DNA from: Trinickia terrae
GTDB lineage: Bacteria; Pseudomonadota; Gammaproteobacteria; Burkholderiales; Burkholderiaceae
Direction of reading: 5' to 3'
DNA length: 64,000 nt
NCBI RefSeq assembly: GCF_005144415.1
Contig: NZ_SWJE01000005.1
Coordinates: 167,828 to 231,827, forward strand
Of this stretch, positions 55,200 through 64,000 are shown in pieces (the stretch's first letter is position 1; the number at the start of each line of letters is the position of its first letter). The notes under the pieces are model-generated. The model was not told where the DNA came from. It saw only the letters and a list, made by a program, of their open reading frames with translations, and made no database searches. Made by a program: the position numbers and the translations under genes.

Positions 55200-56216
55200 G
55201 TGACCCAGTTCGAGCGCTTGACCATCGACGACATTGCCCGCCTCGCGAACGTCTCGCGCACGACGGCGAGCATGGTGCTCAACGGCTACGCCGAACGCTA
55301 CCGGATCTCCGCGGCCACGGTCGAACGCGTGCTGCAGGTGGCGAAGGAGCACCACTTCACACCGTCGCAATCGGCCCGCGCGCTGCGCTCGCGGCGCAGC
55401 AACACCATCGGCCTCGTCATCCCCGATCTCACCAACTCCGCGCACGCGGCGCTCGCGCAGGCGATGGAAACGCTGTGCCGGGACGAATACGGCTATCAGC
55501 TGGTCGTCGTCACGAGCGATGAAGACCCGGCGCGGGAAACCGAAGGCATCGCGCATCTGGTGTCCCACCAGGTGGACGGCATGATCGTCGTGCCATGCAC
55601 GGCCGAGGCGAACCGCTATCAGAAGTGGGTCAAGCGGCTGCCGCTCGTGTTCGCCGACCGCCGCGTCGAAGACAGCGACATTCCCTACGTGGTGACCGAC
55701 GCCACCGAGACCGTCGCGACGCTGATCGGCGACGCGCTCGCGCAGGGCGCGCGCGAGGTCGTGTATTTCGGCGGCCAGCCGGAATTGTCCGCGAGCCGCG
55801 ACCGGCTGGCAGGCTATCGCCAGGCATTGGCGGCGCACGGCGTGGCCGAGCGCGACGACTGGGTGTTCCAGCGCGACTACCAGCGCGAGTCGGGGCATGC
55901 GCTGATGGAGGCGTGGTTCGCCTCGCACGGACGCTATCCCGAAGTGCTGTTCGCGGGCTCGATCACGCTGCTCGAAGGCGTGCTCGCGTACATCAATCAA
56001 GCGCACAGGCTCGGCCAGGCGCCCGGCCGGCTGATGACCTTCGACGATCACCAGTTGCTCGACTGCCTGCCGCTTTCCATCGATGCCATCGTGCAGGACA
56101 GCCAGCAACTCGCGGCGCAAAGCTTGCAGCGTGTGATCGACATGCTCGAAGGGGTGGGCGGCAAGCCGGAGTCGATGCTGGTGCCGGCGCATGTGCATTA
56201 CCGGCGGGGGCGGTAG
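55200..56216 (+). CDS. LacI-family regulator, Cra/FruR-like
   Basis: 338 aa. HTH TIDDIARLANVSRTTASMVLNGYAERYRISAATVERVL with hinge SARALRSRRSNTIGLVIPDL and a periplasmic-binding-like effector domain. The spacing NGYAERYRISAATVERV closely resembles E. coli Cra (FruR) more than RbsR. Last gene in line with rbsB (87-base gap), probably controlling the ribose operon. GTG start at 55200. Effector unknown. Confidence 0.88.
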   Translation: MTQFERLTIDDIARLANVSRTTASMVLNGYAERYRISAATVERVLQVAKEHHFTPSQSARALRSRRSNTIGLVIPDLTNSAHAALAQAMETLCRDEYGYQLVVVTSDEDPARETEGIAHLVSHQVDGMIVVPCTAEANRYQKWVKRLPLVFADRRVEDSDIPYVVTDATETVATLIGDALAQGAREVVYFGGQPELSASRDRLAGYRQALAAHGVAERDDWVFQRDYQRESGHALMEAWFASHGRYPEVLFAGSITLLEGVLAYINQAHRLGQAPGRLMTFDDHQLLDCLPLSIDAIVQDSQQLAAQSLQRVIDMLEGVGGKPESMLVPAHVHYRRGR

Positions 56217-56716
56217 GGGCGGGTTGGCTGTCTGGACGCGGGCAACAATCCATTCTTGCTTGTCAAGCAGATTGCTGTCTATTTTTGTGCTTATTTGATA
56301 GGAATCCTGCTTTATATGCGGCGATGTAAAGATGTCGTAGGAGTTGTGAGAAACTCATCTCGCCGTTTTTAAGATGACCGAAGCGCCGCAAATCAATAAA
56401 TATAGGGCGGTCGAATTAAATAGTTCATCTTAGTTTAAGCAAATTCTTATTTCACCCGCATTCCTCACTCGGTAACCTGCTTTCCAGGCTACGAAACCTG
56501 CGTCCAAGGCAGCCGTAGCCCTTCGATGGCGGTGCACCCAAGCGCTGGCCATCCTCGTCTCACGCTCGTACAGGTCCTGCTGAAGTTGCGGCGTTGTGCG
56601 CATGTTGCTTGAAGTCAAGGCCATGTACAGCTTTGCTGCCGACAATCGACTGCCAGCAGGTTAAGTCGAGTGCGACAACCTCAAGTCACGTCTGTTTAAT
56701 ACCAAGGGAGATTGCA
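56217..56716. other. AT-rich region upstream of the fimbrial operon
   Basis: 500 bases, strikingly AT-richer than either flank. Contains the 8-bp inverted pair TAAGATGA (56370-56377) and TCATCTTA (56425-56432). No supported gene; a minus-strand frame at 56430-56645 has no ribosome site. It should carry the fimbrial promoter and is a likely H-NS target. Confidence 0.45.
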
Positions 56717-57265
56717 ATGAAAGCAAATCTTAAAAAAGTTTCGCTGGTCGCGTTGATGGGCGCATTTGCTGCGCCGGCGGCGTTCGCAACCGCTACCGAC
56801 GGCAGGGGCACGGTCACGTTCAATGGCGAACTGACTTCGAACACCTGCACGATCGATGCTGGTGACGTCGACAAGGTCGTCACGCTGCCGACGGTTTCGA
56901 CGTCGAGCTTGACCGCGGCGGGGCAAACCGCGGGTGCGACGATGTTCAGCATCTCGGTCTCCGGTTGCTCTGCGGACGTAACGCAGGTCGCGGCCCACTT
57001 CGAAACCACCAACCTGGACCAGGCTAGCCGCGGTGCGAAGAACCTGTACGCCGGCACCAGCACAGACCCCGCAGCAACTTTCGTCGCTGTCCAAATGCTT
57101 GACAGCGACGGCACGACTGTACTCAACCTTGGCACCAAGGGTACTGCGGTGCCCGTGACCGACTCGGCCGCAACGATGTACTACGGCGGTCGCTATTACG
57201 CTAACGGCAAGACCACGGCCGGTAAGGTGCAGGCGGTCGTGAGCTACACGCTGGCTTACAACTAA
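56717..57265 (+). CDS. Major fimbrial subunit (type 1 pilin family)
   Basis: 182 aa. Signal peptide to about residue 25 (AAFA-TATD), then GTVTFNGELTSNTCTIDAG with the first Cys and FSISVSGC with the second, forming the pilin disulfide; the C-terminal penultimate Tyr of AYTLAYN-type ends in VSYTLAYN as in donor-strand pilins. ATG 56717 follows AAGGGAG. Exported to the periplasm and polymerised by the usher. First gene, separated from the chaperone by a strong hairpin. Confidence 0.92.
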   Translation: MKANLKKVSLVALMGAFAAPAAFATATDGRGTVTFNGELTSNTCTIDAGDVDKVVTLPTVSTSSLTAAGQTAGATMFSISVSGCSADVTQVAAHFETTNLDQASRGAKNLYAGTSTDPAATFVAVQMLDSDGTTVLNLGTKGTAVPVTDSAATMYYGGRYYANGKTTAGKVQAVVSYTLAYN

Positions 57266-57279
57266 GCAGTTCTCAATCT

Positions 57280-57326
57280 GGATATTGCAGGGCAGTTCCT
57301 ATCTCGATAGGGCTGTCCGGATATCC
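57280..57326 (+). promoter_or_regulatory. Extended hairpin between pilin and chaperone genes
   Basis: Three stacked stems: GGATAT (57280) with ATATCC (57321-57326), GGGCAG (57290) with CTGTCC (57313), CCTATC (57298) with GATAGG (57306-57311), two-base apex. Without a T run it is not a terminator, but a stem here would protect the 5' pilin mRNA from 3' decay or attenuate downstream transcription, giving excess pilin over chaperone and usher. Confidence 0.8.
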
Positions 57327-57347
57327 GTCAAATCGGAGATGTACGTC

Positions 57348-58298
57348 ATGCGTTCGTGGAAGCCCTATGTTCTTGCGTTTGCTGCGGTCGTTTGCAGTGT
57401 GACGGCGTTCGCAGCGCATGCGGCCATCGTCATTACCGGTACGCGTGTGATCTACCCGGCGCAAAGCCGGGAGGTCAACGTGCGCTTGAATAACGTTGAC
57501 GACCGGCCTGTTTTGGTGCAGGCATGGATTGACGACGGCAACCCGGCGGCCGCACCTAACGAAATCAAGGTGCCGTTCATGCTGTTGCCATCGGTGTTTC
57601 GAGTAGAGCCGCACAAGGGGCAATCGCTGCGAGTCATGTTTACCGGCGCCGATATGCCGAAGGATCGCGAGTCCGTGTACTGGCTCAACGTGCTGGAAAT
57701 CCCGCCCAAGCCTTCGGATGCTGACCAGCGGAACATGATTCAGCTCGCGTTTCGCACTCGGATCAAGCTGTTTTACCGCCCGCAGGTCCTGACCGATGAT
57801 CCGACTTCGGTGCGCGAGCAGCTTAGGTGGGAACTCGTCTCGAACGACAAGGGCGAGCGATCATTGCGCGTCGAGAATCCCTCGCCCTACTACGTTTCGG
57901 TTGGCGAAGCCTCGGTGTCTTCCGGCAATAAAAAAATCGACCTGACTCCAGATATGGCGCCGCCGTTCGGCCATATAGACCTCTTTCCTGCAAAGGGAAA
58001 TCTCGATGTTAAGACTCCGGTTACGGTCTCTTATGCGCTCGTGAATGACTACGGCGCGCTGGCCAAGGGAACGGTCCAGATTGGCGAAGGCGGCGCGGCG
58101 GCAAAGAGCGCTGCCGAGGCTGGCAAGGTGTCGCCGAGCATGAATAACCCCGTCCAGGAAGGGGGGGCACGTTCGGACGCAAAGAGCCCAGGTGGGACTG
58201 ACAACGCACAAGCGAGCGTAAATGACGTGGCCCAGGTGGGGAAGGCAGTAGACGCAAAGGACGCGGCTCAAAACGGCGATGTGGCGGCACAGAAGTAA
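57348..58298 (+). CDS. Periplasmic fimbrial chaperone (PapD family)
   Basis: 316 aa. Signal peptide ending near AAHA, then two Ig-like domains: GTRVIYPAQSREVNVRLNN with the conserved Tyr, PNEIKVPFMLLPSVFRVEPHKGQSLRVM, YWLNVLEIPPKP (chaperone signature) and FRTRIKLFYRP. The C-terminal 80 residues are an Ala/Gly/Asp-rich low-complexity tail absent from PapD. ATG 57348 has CGGAG 9 bases upstream. It caps pilins by donor-strand complementation. Confidence 0.93.
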   Translation: MRSWKPYVLAFAAVVCSVTAFAAHAAIVITGTRVIYPAQSREVNVRLNNVDDRPVLVQAWIDDGNPAAAPNEIKVPFMLLPSVFRVEPHKGQSLRVMFTGADMPKDRESVYWLNVLEIPPKPSDADQRNMIQLAFRTRIKLFYRPQVLTDDPTSVREQLRWELVSNDKGERSLRVENPSPYYVSVGEASVSSGNKKIDLTPDMAPPFGHIDLFPAKGNLDVKTPVTVSYALVNDYGALAKGTVQIGEGGAAAKSAAEAGKVSPSMNNPVQEGGARSDAKSPGGTDNAQASVNDVAQVGKAVDAKDAAQNGDVAAQK

Positions 58299-58384
58299 TG
58301 GGTTCCGCCCGCGGTAAGTAAAAGCATTTCGCCCAGATTCGCGACGCTGGAGCAGTCAAGCAGACTCACTAAGCAGGTTACGGG

Positions 58385-61249
58385 GTGCATGGAGTGGTAA
58401 GTAACAAGAAATGGGCAAGGCGGCAACGTGGCGCATACAAGCCTTTGCGCTACCATCCTCTTGCATGGGCCGCAGTCATGGCTTCCGGTGGCTGGGCGTT
58501 AAGTGCTGATGCATGGGCCGCCGAATGCGGGCCGGCCACCTCTCGCGAGAGTGTTGCTGGGGACTGCACTGAGCTTGCTCAGATCGCGCAGCCTGCGGGC
58601 GACGTGCATTCGTCGTCTGCCGTAGGCGCAGCGAATACCGAAACATCTCCTGTGACCGCAACGCGTGCGCCAGACAGCGGCGCGCAGAACGTGGTGCAGT
58701 CGGCGCCTCCTCAGGAGGTGGAATTCAACCCGGCGTTCTTCACCGGCAATGTGGCCGATTTATCGCGCTTCACGCGCGGCAATCCTGTTTCGCCAGGCAC
58801 CTATCCGGTTGATGTGTCCATCAATGGCAAGGGGCGCGGGCGGTATGACGTCAAGTTCCAGGCGGTGCCGGGTTCGGATATTGCCGCACCTTGCTTTACG
58901 CTTGCCACGATGGACCGTTTGGGTATCGACGTCGAGCGTTTGATCAAGCGCCTCAAGGATTCGGGCAAGGAAGCCGAAGCCACGCTGTCTTCGTCTGTTT
59001 GCCGTCCGTTGGCAGAGGCCGTGCCAGGCTCGACCGCATCGTTCAATACCGCTGACTTCCAGCTGGACTTGACGATTCCGCAGCTCGAGATGCAGAAGTT
59101 CGCAAGCGGGTACGTTGATCCTTCTCGCTGGGACGAAGGCATCAACGCGGCGATGCTTCAGTACAGCCTTGCTACATATGCAAGCCATGCCCAAGGGGCG
59201 GATTTAAACAGCGCCTTTCTCAGCTTGCAAAGCGGGATCAACGTGGGCGGTTGGCGTTTGCGCCAGTGGTCTTCTGCAAACTGGCAGAGTCGCGGAGCCG
59301 GCACGCGCTGGCAGAGTATTGCGCTGTATGCGCAGCACGATATCACTGCCCTGAAGGGGCAAGTGACGATCGGCGACAGCTCCACAACTGGGGATGTTTT
59401 CGATTCCTTCAATGTGCGCGGTGTGCAGCTTTCCAGCGACGATCGCATGTTGCCCGACTCCGTGCGCTCATACGCGCCTGTCGTGCGCGGCGTGGCCGAC
59501 ACCAATGCGCGTGTGACGGTGCGCCAGAACGGCATCATCCTCTACGAGACTACCGTGTCTCCCGGTCCGTTCGAACTCAGCGACGTTCCGCCAACCGGAT
59601 ATGGTGGCGATCTCGATGTGACCGTGACGGAAGCCGACGGGCGTGTGCGGCGCTATGCCGTGCCGTTTGCTTCGGTGCCGCAGTTGCTGCGGCCCGGCGT
59701 GCAGCGCTTTAACGTGACGGCCGGCATGTATCGCGATTCGGTTCTGAACTCGCAGCCTGGAGTCATACAGGGCGTTTATCAGCGCGGCCTCACAGATTTG
59801 CTGACCGTCTATACGGGCGGGCAGGTATCCGCAGGTTACGGCGCCGGATTGTTCGGGGTAGCACTGAACACTGCAGCGGGCGCTTTTGCGCTTGACGTAA
59901 CGGTTGCGAACACGAGTCTCCAAAGTGGCGGCGGCACGGGTTATAGCGGGCGAGTCACCTACAGTAAAGTGGTTCCGGGTGTCAGGACGAACTTCGCCGT
60001 CGCGGCTTATCGCTACTCCACCTCGCGTTTCTACAGCTTGCGCGACGCAATCTATGCACGCGATCAGTGGGGGGGGCAGAGCAGCACGTACGATTACCGT
60101 GCTCGTAACCGTCTTCAACTGAATATCACTCAGCCGCTTGGCGATACGAGCTCGCTCTATGTCTCGGGTAGTTCGCAAGACTACTGGGGAAGCGCCCGAA
60201 GCTACGATCTGCAATATCAGGTCGGGCTGAGCAGCGTGTTCAAACGGGTTTCGTACACGCTCTACGCGCAGCGAACGCGCATGCAAAACTCCGGCATCAA
60301 TACACAGGTTGGGGTGAACCTCTCGATTCCGTTGGGGCGCGCTGACTCGTACAAACATAAGGCATTCGATTTCCTGACTACTAACATGTCGCGTAGTTCG
60401 GGCGGGGACAGCACGATCCAGGCGACCGCTAACGGCATGACCGATAACGTCACTCCGATCAACTACAACGTTAGCGCGTCACGCCTGGTTACTGGCGATA
60501 ACGAGACGGTCTCTCTTGGTGGTGGCGCGATGTACCGCTCGCCGATCGGTACGTACACAGGCAACGCATCTATCGGCAATCAGACGCGTCAAGCATCGTT
60601 CAATGCAGATGGTGCGGTCGTGCTGCACTCGGGAGGCGTTACGCTGAGCCCGCCACTCGGTCAGGCGTTCGCGCTGGTCGAGGCAAAGGGCGCGAAGGGA
60701 GGCACGATCATCAACGGCCAAGGTGCGGCGATCGACAGCAATGGCTATGCGGTGATCCCGTCCCTCATGCCGTATCGCGTCAACATGGTGGCGCTCGATC
60801 CGAGCAAGATTCCTCTCGATGTCGAGTTGGCTAGCACGAGTGAGGAGGTCGTTCCCCGCGCAAATTCTTTGGTGCTGGTGAGAATGAAGACCGTGCAAGG
60901 GCGGCCGACGTTTGCCGAAGTCGAGGATTTGCATGGCAAGGCGCTGCCGATGGGAGCGGAGTTGTTCGACGAAACGGGCAGCTCCGCGGGTATTGTCGGC
61001 CAAGGCGGGATGTCCTATCTGCGTGGCCTGGAAGGCCAGGGAAAACTGTTGGCCAAGTGGGGCGCAGGCCCTCGCGATCAGTGCGTGATGCCATACGACA
61101 TTCCGAAAGAGGAAAGAATGAGCGATGGCCATTCGAGCGTCGTGGCTCACGTGAAATTGAGTTGCGACCCGTCGCTGATTTGGGCGCCCCCGCCGCAACA
61201 GGCTTCAACGCAGGAGCTTGGCGCAGGTCGGGCTAATCTACCTCGCTGA
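58385..61249 (+). CDS. Fimbrial outer-membrane usher
   Basis: 954 aa. Signal sequence, then the N-terminal domain (VEFNPAFFTGNVADLSRFTRG), a 24-strand barrel with plug (GVADTNARVTVRQNG, VSPGPFELSDVPPTG) and C-terminal domains with GQGGMSYLRGLEGQGKLLAKWG. FimD/PapC-type pore that secretes and assembles fimbriae. The start is GTG 58385 (ATG absent); a second GTG lies three codons later. The barrel portion shows more transversion-rich codons than flanking genes but frame is intact. Confidence 0.94.
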   Translation: MHGVVSNKKWARRQRGAYKPLRYHPLAWAAVMASGGWALSADAWAAECGPATSRESVAGDCTELAQIAQPAGDVHSSSAVGAANTETSPVTATRAPDSGAQNVVQSAPPQEVEFNPAFFTGNVADLSRFTRGNPVSPGTYPVDVSINGKGRGRYDVKFQAVPGSDIAAPCFTLATMDRLGIDVERLIKRLKDSGKEAEATLSSSVCRPLAEAVPGSTASFNTADFQLDLTIPQLEMQKFASGYVDPSRWDEGINAAMLQYSLATYASHAQGADLNSAFLSLQSGINVGGWRLRQWSSANWQSRGAGTRWQSIALYAQHDITALKGQVTIGDSSTTGDVFDSFNVRGVQLSSDDRMLPDSVRSYAPVVRGVADTNARVTVRQNGIILYETTVSPGPFELSDVPPTGYGGDLDVTVTEADGRVRRYAVPFASVPQLLRPGVQRFNVTAGMYRDSVLNSQPGVIQGVYQRGLTDLLTVYTGGQVSAGYGAGLFGVALNTAAGAFALDVTVANTSLQSGGGTGYSGRVTYSKVVPGVRTNFAVAAYRYSTSRFYSLRDAIYARDQWGGQSSTYDYRARNRLQLNITQPLGDTSSLYVSGSSQDYWGSARSYDLQYQVGLSSVFKRVSYTLYAQRTRMQNSGINTQVGVNLSIPLGRADSYKHKAFDFLTTNMSRSSGGDSTIQATANGMTDNVTPINYNVSASRLVTGDNETVSLGGGAMYRSPIGTYTGNASIGNQTRQASFNADGAVVLHSGGVTLSPPLGQAFALVEAKGAKGGTIINGQGAAIDSNGYAVIPSLMPYRVNMVALDPSKIPLDVELASTSEEVVPRANSLVLVRMKTVQGRPTFAEVEDLHGKALPMGAELFDETGSSAGIVGQGGMSYLRGLEGQGKLLAKWGAGPRDQCVMPYDIPKEERMSDGHSSVVAHVKLSCDPSLIWAPPPQQASTQELGAGRANLPR

Positions 61250-61333
61250 CCCATTGGCCGTGGCCAAGCCACGCGGTGGAATGTTTATGAACATCATGAT
61301 TGAGCTGGCTCCCCAAAGCGTTGAGGGCGTGAG

Positions 61334-61897
61334 ATGAAAAACGTTGCGAATTGCCGTCGGTCTGTCGGCCAGATGTTGTGTCTGGTAGCCGGTGCCGTCG
61401 TCTTGTTCGGTTCGAGTGCACAAGCCGCGACGTCGCCAAGTGTCCAAATCAACTTCACCGGAAACTATGTGGCGGCAAGCTGCACGGTGGCTGGCGATGC
61501 CAACCAACTTGTAACCTTGCCGACCATATCGACACAGTCGCTGAACGCGGCCGGCCAGACGGCTGGCTCCACAATGTTCACTATCCCGGTCAAGTGCGAT
61601 AGCGGCGTGCCGTACGTGCGCGTGTACTTCGAAAGCGGCGCCACGACCGCCGCCACTACGGGCAATTTGAATCTGACGAGCGTATCCGGAAAGGTTTCGG
61701 CGGGCGGCGTGCAGGTCCAGTTGCAAAATGTCGACGGCACGTTGATCAAAGTTGGCGATAGATCGACGATGAAGATCGTCACCGTGAACACGACTGACTC
61801 GATGCCGATCTCGTTTATCGCGCGTTACTACGCAACGGGTGCTAGCACCGCCGGCGTTGTTCAAACCTACGTGACGTATGTCCTTGAAATGCCGTAA
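61334..61897 (+). CDS. Second fimbrial subunit / tip pilin
   Basis: 187 aa. Signal peptide to about residue 32, VQINFTGNYVAASCTVAGD with the first Cys and FTIPVKC with the second, and a C-terminal TYVTYVLEMP donor-strand end. About half its pattern matches the major pilin at 56717 (TLPTIS/STSSL-type AAGQTAGSTMF block), so the two are paralogues. ATG 61334. Probably a minor or tip subunit, as a separate two-domain adhesin is not present. Confidence 0.88.
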   Translation: MKNVANCRRSVGQMLCLVAGAVVLFGSSAQAATSPSVQINFTGNYVAASCTVAGDANQLVTLPTISTQSLNAAGQTAGSTMFTIPVKCDSGVPYVRVYFESGATTAATTGNLNLTSVSGKVSAGGVQVQLQNVDGTLIKVGDRSTMKIVTVNTTDSMPISFIARYYATGASTAGVVQTYVTYVLEMP

Positions 61898-61930
61898 GCG
61901 CGATGGCGTGCTACCAGATCCCATTTGCAA

Positions 61931-62632
61931 ATGATGCTCGACTCTTCTGTCACCTCGCTGCGTACGCTGTTACGAAATACGGCCTTGCACGTGGCGCTGC
62001 TTACCGGCGGCGCGCAAATATCCGCCACCCATTCCTGGCGCGCCCGCTGCGTCACTCTTGTTGAAGAACTTCGGCAATCCATGCGTGACGCCGGCTATCT
62101 CGACGCGGAAATCGATGAAACCGGCTTGGCGCAATGCACGCTGCTCGACGACGTCACGTTGCGCGCACTGTCCGCGGCACAGCGCGGAGACTGGTCGCGT
62201 GAATCGCTACAGGTTCGTTTTCACGACACGCAAGATGGTGCCGAGATCGTCTGCGAGCGCATCGATGCGCTGCTGCTCGGCGAGCATTTGACGCCGGGAT
62301 CTCTGGAACTCTATCGGCTGGTGCTCGAACTCGGCTTTCGAGGCGGGCCTGCCGAGCGCGATTCCTATCGTCAGCGCGTGTCCGCAGCCCTGAGCAAGAT
62401 GGTGAGCAAGGAGGAGCCCCAGCCCCCGATACGGACCTTGGCCGAGACGGCCGTTATCGCGTCAAGCCAGGACGAGCCTCGGCGGCGCTGGCCAACTTGG
62501 GGCGCATCTTTCTCCGTGGTGGGCGCAGTTGTGTTGTGGCTGCTGCTCAATGCTTATTTGGATCGCTCTGTCTCCCGCTTGCCTGAGCCGATGCCCGAGC
62601 ACATGAGTTCTTTCTCGCAAGGGCGTTCATGA
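61931..62632 (+). CDS. DotU/TssL-family inner-membrane protein
   Basis: 233 aa. Long cytoplasmic helical domain (LVEELRQSMRDAGY, CTLLDDVTLRAL, HLTPGSLELYRLVLELGFRG) and one C-terminal membrane segment (FSVVGAVVLWLLLNAYL). This is the fold and topology of DotU/IcmH and T6SS TssL, which join TssM and TssJ in the secretion membrane complex. Start ATG 61931 or 61934. The stop overlaps the next gene's ATG by four bases. It follows the fimbrial operon closely. Confidence 0.86.
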   Translation: MMLDSSVTSLRTLLRNTALHVALLTGGAQISATHSWRARCVTLVEELRQSMRDAGYLDAEIDETGLAQCTLLDDVTLRALSAAQRGDWSRESLQVRFHDTQDGAEIVCERIDALLLGEHLTPGSLELYRLVLELGFRGGPAERDSYRQRVSAALSKMVSKEEPQPPIRTLAETAVIASSQDEPRRRWPTWGASFSVVGAVVLWLLLNAYLDRSVSRLPEPMPEHMSSFSQGRS

Positions 62633-64000
62633 ATATCCCAAACCATCTTCGCGCACCGCTGATATGGATCACCATCCTCGCTGCGGGCCTGATCTGGCTG
62701 TTCCTGCCGCTTGCGATGCAGCCGTATTGGATTCTCGTCTTCGGCGCCGTACTTGCGATCGGGCTTGGCATCATTGGTCTGTCAGTCCATCGGCAACGGC
62801 GGCTGCGCCGACTGTCGACGGACGTTCAGCTCAGCGCGATGCGGGAATTGCCGGTCGTTCTGATTGTGGGGCCTTACGCCGCCGCAGCGTTCCCGCGCAG
62901 CGCCCAAGATGGGGTATTGCGCCGGGAAGGGCATGCGGTCTGGCTGCTCGTCAAAACGCCGGAGGAACTGGCTGCGACCATGAGCATGGTCAAAGAGTCG
63001 CACGGCCGCTTTCCCGATGCCGCACTGATGCCGGTCCTCGCGGAAGGCAACCCGGACGACGCGGTCATGCGCCGCGAGTTCACGCAATGGCGGCGGGCAC
63101 TCGAGGAAACGTCCCGCAATCGCGCGTGCGTGCTGCCTTGCTATCCCGCGATATACGCGTGCCTGGGCGCACGTGATAGCGGTTCGGATAAGTCGTCGTG
63201 GTTCGGTGATGTGATCGACATGTCGATCGTCACACCGAGCATGGACAACGCGCGGCAGCGCTTGCAAATGATACGGCGGCAACTGGATCAGTCATCGCTG
63301 ACGTCCTCGCAGCCGGGACGCCTTACGCGGGACGCATTGGGGCAGTCGGTGCTCGATTGGCTCGAGGATACCGCGCTGTTGTCATCGATTGCTCCGTTGG
63401 CCAATACCGCACCGTTCGCGCTGCACGGGCTTCTATTGGCGGACATCGGATACACCCCGACGCGTGCCGGTTCATGGACGCGCTGGCTGGTCCGTAAGAC
63501 CGGGCTGCAACCGCCTGCCACATCCATCGTTTCCGAGCCTTTGCCGCTACCCGAGGTTATTCCCATGCGGGTCGCGCAGACCAAGGAGTATCGCCGGATT
63601 GCGTCGCGCCATGCAACGCAACACGCCGTTGCGGCTATGGCCGTCGTGCTGGCCGCCTCGTTTTTTGCTTCCGGCTGGAAAAACAGCCAGATGGTCGAGC
63701 GCATCGCAAGTGACTTGAAGACCTACTGGGACACACCCGACGAGCAGTTCAATGCGAAACGCGAGTTGCTAGGCGTACTCCGCGGCGAATATGCGGAGGT
63801 GCAGCAATACGCGAAAGGCGGGGTACCAGTGGGTCTCGGCTGGGGGCTCTACAAAGGCGGTGAATTGCAGTCCGCGCTCGAGCGCGCGATCGCGGCATAT
63901 CGGCCACCTCCGGTCGTCCTGACGCTGGATAGTCTGTCGCTTTTCGATAGCGGAAAGACCTCGCTCAAGGCCGGCGCATCCCAGAAATTACAGGACGCAC
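62629..64000 (+). CDS. Membrane protein with OmpA-like domain, 3' end outside window
   Basis: 457 codons open to the window edge. Two membrane segments near the N-terminus (WITILAAGLIWLFLPL, WILVFGAVLAIGLGIIGL), a 300-residue mixed region, a third hydrophobic segment (AVAAMAVVLAASFFASGW) and, at the end, TLDSLSLFDSGKTSLKAGA, the start of an OmpA/MotB-like peptidoglycan-binding domain. The layout (IcmF/TssM-like N-terminal helices, then periplasmic OmpA end) fits a T6SS-associated envelope protein. ATG 62629 overlaps the DotU stop. Confidence 0.75.
   Translation, partial: MNIPNHLRAPLIWITILAAGLIWLFLPLAMQPYWILVFGAVLAIGLGIIGLSVHRQRRLRRLSTDVQLSAMRELPVVLIVGPYAAAAFPRSAQDGVLRREGHAVWLLVKTPEELAATMSMVKESHGRFPDAALMPVLAEGNPDDAVMRREFTQWRRALEETSRNRACVLPCYPAIYACLGARDSGSDKSSWFGDVIDMSIVTPSMDNARQRLQMIRRQLDQSSLTSSQPGRLTRDALGQSVLDWLEDTALLSSIAPLANTAPFALHGLLLADIGYTPTRAGSWTRWLVRKTGLQPPATSIVSEPLPLPEVIPMRVAQTKEYRRIASRHATQHAVAAMAVVLAASFFASGWKNSQMVERIASDLKTYWDTPDEQFNAKRELLGVLRGEYAEVQQYAKGGVPVGLGWGLYKGGELQSALERAIAAYRPPPVVLTLDSLSLFDSGKTSLKAGASQKLQDA

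Noticed and set aside
56430..56645. 71-codon minus-strand gene upstream of fimbriae
   Set aside because: No ribosome site and no recognisable family; the region is AT-rich promoter DNA.

Overview
The window reads as chromosomal DNA of a Burkholderia sensu lato bacterium (Betaproteobacteria). The inference rests on the high GC codon use of the core genes, the short H-NS paralogue, the rsmI/yraN/diaA/BON-lipoprotein neighbourhood and an rbs operon ending in a Cra-like regulator. No rRNA or species-specific marker is present, so the genus is open.

Core segment 1 (1-12,707) holds housekeeping genes: a partial dienelactone hydrolase, an orphan LivK-type binding protein, an MFS permease, a HugZ-like protein, H-NS, a CDF metal exporter, an Lrp/AsnC regulator, an exonuclease overlapping a metallo-hydrolase, an RlpA lipoprotein with a very structured 450-nt leader, then rsmI, yraN, diaA, a BON lipoprotein, a cytochrome c and tRNA-Ala(CGC).

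Island 1 (about 12,712-29,998) is integrated in the tRNA-Ala gene. A 67-bp direct repeat (12645-12711 and 29999-30065), a tyrosine integrase next to the right repeat, and identical tandem AGGGTGACA motifs at both ends define it. It carries a single-chain type ISP restriction-modification enzyme with a DUF4145 partner, an AbiTii protein, an HNH-like protein, a TIR/deoxyribosyltransferase-like protein, a serine recombinase, an XRE regulator and several unknown genes. Its centre is gene-free and repeat-rich: an AT-rich stretch with palindromes, about 3.7 copies of a 100-bp repeat, and 42 contiguous units of a 17-bp minisatellite.

Mosaic 2 (about 30,066-39,200) looks like remnants of at least two other elements. 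It has a plasmid-type RepA initiator with a DnaA box and three iterons, an OLD-family nuclease, a restriction endonuclease/C5-methyltransferase/Vsr set, an integrase C-terminal fragment fused to an hsdM N-terminal fragment, and a WYL regulator with a palindromic operator.

Core/accessory segment 3 (39,277-64,000) contains an SRPBCC protein; a four-gene carbamoyltransferase cluster (SGNH hydrolase, degenerate amidohydrolase, NodU-type carbamoyltransferase, small protein); a GFA protein; and a two-component pair (DctB/DctD type) beside a 2-hydroxycarboxylate transporter that has a clear sigma-54 promoter. Next come the ribose operon rbsKDACB plus a LacI-type regulator, and a chaperone-usher fimbrial operon that runs directly into a DotU/TssL gene and a membrane protein with an OmpA-like domain, cut by the window end.

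The observations most worth follow-up are the structured RNA at 8247-8700, the 17-bp array at 22661-23374, the degenerate amidohydrolase in the carbamoyltransferase cluster, and the fimbriae-DotU-OmpA linkage.
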